From NCBI GenBank assembly GCA_938036545.1, contig CALHQJ010000089.1:1-58850 (forward strand): DNA of 58,850 nucleotides, in the 5' to 3' direction. Below the pieces are notes generated by a model, which searched no databases, had not been told where the DNA came from, and was given only the letters and a program-made list of their open reading frames with translations. Both the position numbers and the translations under genes were made by a program. This document shows, in pieces, positions 56,662 through 58,850 of the stretch; within the stretch, counting starts at the first letter, position 1; each line of letters opens with the position of its first letter. This DNA comes from an uncultured Clostridium sp. GTDB taxonomy: Bacteria; Bacillota; Clostridia; Lachnospirales; Lachnospiraceae.

Positions 56662-58850
56662 ATGAACGTATTCAATACTCTTGGAATCGACATCGGTTCC
56701 ACTACTGTAAAAATTGCAATTTTAGATGACAATTTCCATATATTGTTCGCTGACTATGAGCGGCACTTTGCGAATATTCAGGAAACCCTGGCCCATCTGC
56801 TTCAAAAGGCCAAGGACACCCTTGGTCCCTTAGAGGTCCGGCCGGTTATTACCGGTTCCGGCGGCTTAACCCTTTCCCAGCACATGGACGTTCCATTTGT
56901 TCAGGAGGTTGTGGCTGTCGCCACTTCTTTACAGGATTACGCTCCTCAGACAGATGTAGCCATTGAACTGGGTGGAGAAGATGCTAAAATCATCTACTTT
57001 ACCGGCGGCATTGACCAGAGAATGAACGGCATCTGCGCCGGAGGCACCGGCTCCTTTATCGATCAGATGGCGTCTCTTCTTCAAACAGACGCATCCGGAT
57101 TAAATGAATATGCAAAGAACTATCAGGCCATTTACCCTATCGCAGCCCGCTGCGGCGTTTTTGCCAAATCGGACATCCAGCCTTTAATTAATGAAGGCGC
57201 TACTAGAGAGGACTTGGCCGCTTCTATTTTTCAGGCAGTTGTAAACCAAACCATCAGCGGCCTGGCATGCGGCAAACCTATCCGAGGCAATGTCGCTTTT
57301 CTTGGAGGTCCTCTGCATTTTCTTCCAGAACTTCGAAATGCCTTTATCCGTACCCTCCATTTAGGGCCGGAGCAGATTATTGCCCCAGAGCACTCTCATC
57401 TGTTTGCAGCCGCAGGCGCTGCCATGAATGCAGACGCCAATGCCCATACAGCCAGCCTGGATTCTCTGATTGCCCTGCTCTCCTCCGGCATTAAAATGGA
57501 TTTTGAAGTAAAGCGGATGGACCCGCTGTTTGAAAACAGCGAAGATTACAAGGCATTCCAGAACCGCCACCAGGGGCACTGCGTTAAAACCGGAGACTTA
57601 TCTTCTTATAAGGGCAACTGCTTTTTAGGCATTGATGCCGGCTCTACTACTACCAAGGCCGCCCTGGTTGGAGAAGACGGAAGCCTGCTGTACCGCTTCT
57701 ACAGCAATAACAACGGCAGTCCTCTCAAAACCGCAATCCAGGCCATCCGAGAAATCAAGGAACAGCTTCCTGATACTGCAAGCATTGCCTGGTCCTGTTC
57801 CACCGGCTACGGAGAAGCATTATTAAAGTCTGCATTTATGCTGGACGAAGGCGAGGTGGAAACCATTTCCCACTACTATGCCGCCGCATTTTTCGAGCCT
57901 GACGTAGACTGTATCCTGGATATCGGCGGACAGGATATGAAATGCATCCGTATCAAAGACGGTACCGTAGACAGCGTCCAGCTGAATGAGGCCTGCTCTT
58001 CCGGCTGCGGTTCCTTTATTGAGACCTTTGCCAAATCTCTGAACTACAGCGTAGAAGACTTTGCAAAGGAAGCTCTGTTTGCCAAAAATCCTACTGACCT
58101 TGGTACCCGCTGTACTGTATTTATGAATTCCAATGTCAAACAGGCCCAGAAAGAGGGGGCCAGCGTTGCCGATATTTCTGCAGGCCTGGCGTATTCCGTA
58201 ATTAAAAACGCATTATTTAAGGTAATTAAAATCACCTCTGCCTCTGACCTTGGAAAACACATTGTGGTACAGGGCGGAACTTTCTACAACGATGCAGTTT
58301 TAAGAAGCTTTGAAAAAATTGCAGGATGTGAAGCAGTCCGTCCGGATATTGCAGGAATCATGGGGGCATTTGGCGCAGCCCTCATTGCCAGAGAGCGGTG
58401 TGACTCATCCAAAAAGACTTCCATGCTGTCTCTGGATAAGATTATCAATTTAAACTACACAACCTCAATGACCCGATGCAAAGGCTGTACCAACAGCTGT
58501 GTACTGACCGTCAATCAGTTTGGAGGCGGACGCCATTTCGTATCCGGCAACCGCTGTGAACGAGGGTTAGGCAAAGAAAAACAGAAAAAAGAAATTCCCA
58601 ACCTGTTTGAATATAAATACCGCCGCATATTTGACTATGAGCCATTAAGCCCGGACCAAGCCCCAAGAGGCACGGTTGGAATCCCCAGAGTCTTAAATAT
58701 GTACGAAAATTACCCGTTTTGGGCCGTATTCTTTAAGGAACTGGGCTTCCGTACGATTCTGTCCACCCAGTCCTCCAAACAGCTCTATGAACTGGGAATT
58801 GAATCCATCCCCAGCGAGTCGGAATGTTATCCGGCCAAGCTGGCTCATGG
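56662..58850 (+). CDS. Acyl-CoA dehydratase activase, two ASKHA domains, partial
   Basis: 729 residues are visible before the window ends in frame without a stop. AAAGGAGG is 21 bases upstream, a little far; ATG 56662 gives NVFNTLGIDIGSTTVKIAIL. Two BcrA/BadF/HgdC-type ATPase domains follow one another: the first (~8-260) with GIDIGSTTVK, ELGGEDAKI and CAGGTGSFIDQM; the second (~320-590) with GIDAGSTTTKAAL, DIGGQDMKC and CSSGCGSFIETF, the latter cysteines binding the shared [4Fe-4S] cluster. A region with CKGCTNSC and the start of DUF2229 follow. Full-length relatives are ~1,400 residues and fuse activator with dehydratase-like parts. It likely drives ATP-dependent electron transfer to a radical 2-hydroxyacyl-CoA or similar dehydratase. 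Confidence 0.9.
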   Translation, partial: MNVFNTLGIDIGSTTVKIAILDDNFHILFADYERHFANIQETLAHLLQKAKDTLGPLEVRPVITGSGGLTLSQHMDVPFVQEVVAVATSLQDYAPQTDVAIELGGEDAKIIYFTGGIDQRMNGICAGGTGSFIDQMASLLQTDASGLNEYAKNYQAIYPIAARCGVFAKSDIQPLINEGATREDLAASIFQAVVNQTISGLACGKPIRGNVAFLGGPLHFLPELRNAFIRTLHLGPEQIIAPEHSHLFAAAGAAMNADANAHTASLDSLIALLSSGIKMDFEVKRMDPLFENSEDYKAFQNRHQGHCVKTGDLSSYKGNCFLGIDAGSTTTKAALVGEDGSLLYRFYSNNNGSPLKTAIQAIREIKEQLPDTASIAWSCSTGYGEALLKSAFMLDEGEVETISHYYAAAFFEPDVDCILDIGGQDMKCIRIKDGTVDSVQLNEACSSGCGSFIETFAKSLNYSVEDFAKEALFAKNPTDLGTRCTVFMNSNVKQAQKEGASVADISAGLAYSVIKNALFKVIKITSASDLGKHIVVQGGTFYNDAVLRSFEKIAGCEAVRPDIAGIMGAFGAALIARERCDSSKKTSMLSLDKIINLNYTTSMTRCKGCTNSCVLTVNQFGGGRHFVSGNRCERGLGKEKQKKEIPNLFEYKYRRIFDYEPLSPDQAPRGTVGIPRVLNMYENYPFWAVFFKELGFRTILSTQSSKQLYELGIESIPSESECYPAKLAH

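Noticed and set aside
1..58850. CRISPR array, tRNA/rRNA genes, insertion sequence transposases, prophage
   Set aside because: Looked for on both strands; no direct-repeat array, cloverleaf with CCA-type end, transposase or phage structural gene was found.

Overview
The window reads as a stretch of a spore-forming, anaerobic, gut-type member of the Clostridia, most likely Lachnospiraceae. The grounds are a SpoVAF spore germination protein, Clostridia-style [FeFe]-hydrogenase sensor genes, DUF1667 and DUF3793 proteins, a Lachnospiraceae-type galactose ABC system with a YesM/YesN-like two-component system, strong AGGAGG ribosome binding sites and moderately AT-rich DNA. No species can be named. 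No tRNA, rRNA, CRISPR array, transposase or prophage gene was seen. The first ~110 bases are unlike the rest: they are GC-rich, encode a piece of valyl-tRNA synthetase, and run in frame into a headless Rrf2 regulator, so the left edge is probably a chimeric contig end.

Layout. 1-5.1 kb: Rrf2 fragment, tcdA, an SdpR/SdpI-like regulator-membrane pair with a clear operator, a candidate small RNA, an acetyltransferase and spoVAF. 5.1-18.2 kb: a glycerol-3-phosphate island, almost all on the minus strand (glpP, glycerophosphodiesterase, ugpE-ugpA-ugpB, YesL, a HAD phosphatase, DUF1667 protein, a GlpB-like flavoprotein, glpA, MgtC, glpK). The leaders of glpA and glpK share an RNA motif that forms one arm of an intrinsic terminator, as expected for antitermination by GlpP. 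18.2-28.2 kb: YitT, NhaC antiporter, SseB, DUF3793 with a metalloregulator-like operator, a glycosyltransferase fused to a MarR-like domain, a MerR/MATE divergent pair and a BadF-type sugar kinase. 28.2-37.3 kb: galactose uptake (mglB-mglA-mglC) preceded by response regulator, histidine kinase and an accessory sugar-binding lipoprotein that probably sense the sugar outside the cell.

37.5-45.3 kb: aroE; an L,D-transpeptidase translationally coupled to a HipA-like protein; then a four-gene redox/H2 sensing cluster (thioredoxin-like [2Fe-2S] protein, HydS-type [FeFe] hydrogenase with PAS domain, SpoIIE-type phosphatase, second hydrogenase-like protein). 45.4-51.4 kb: greA, a small HTH gene facing a small unknown gene across a palindrome, rlmD, an acidic-tail membrane protein and pcrA. 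51.8-56.4 kb: corA, a rhomboid-like zinc-ribbon protein, pyk and lysA as one minus-strand operon. The right edge cuts a large two-domain acyl-CoA dehydratase activase.

Besides genes, the window carries a family of ~150-bp structured palindromic repeats (2279-2428 and 45993-46143 full length; diverged, partial or collapsed copies at 45267, 2448, 51813 and 10896), all intergenic, with paired changes that conserve their stems. The repeat family, the three-hairpin GGGGA-loop small RNA at 2467-2600, the glp leader motif and the hydrogenase-phosphatase cluster are the most interesting items. All calls come from reading the sequence; no database search was run.
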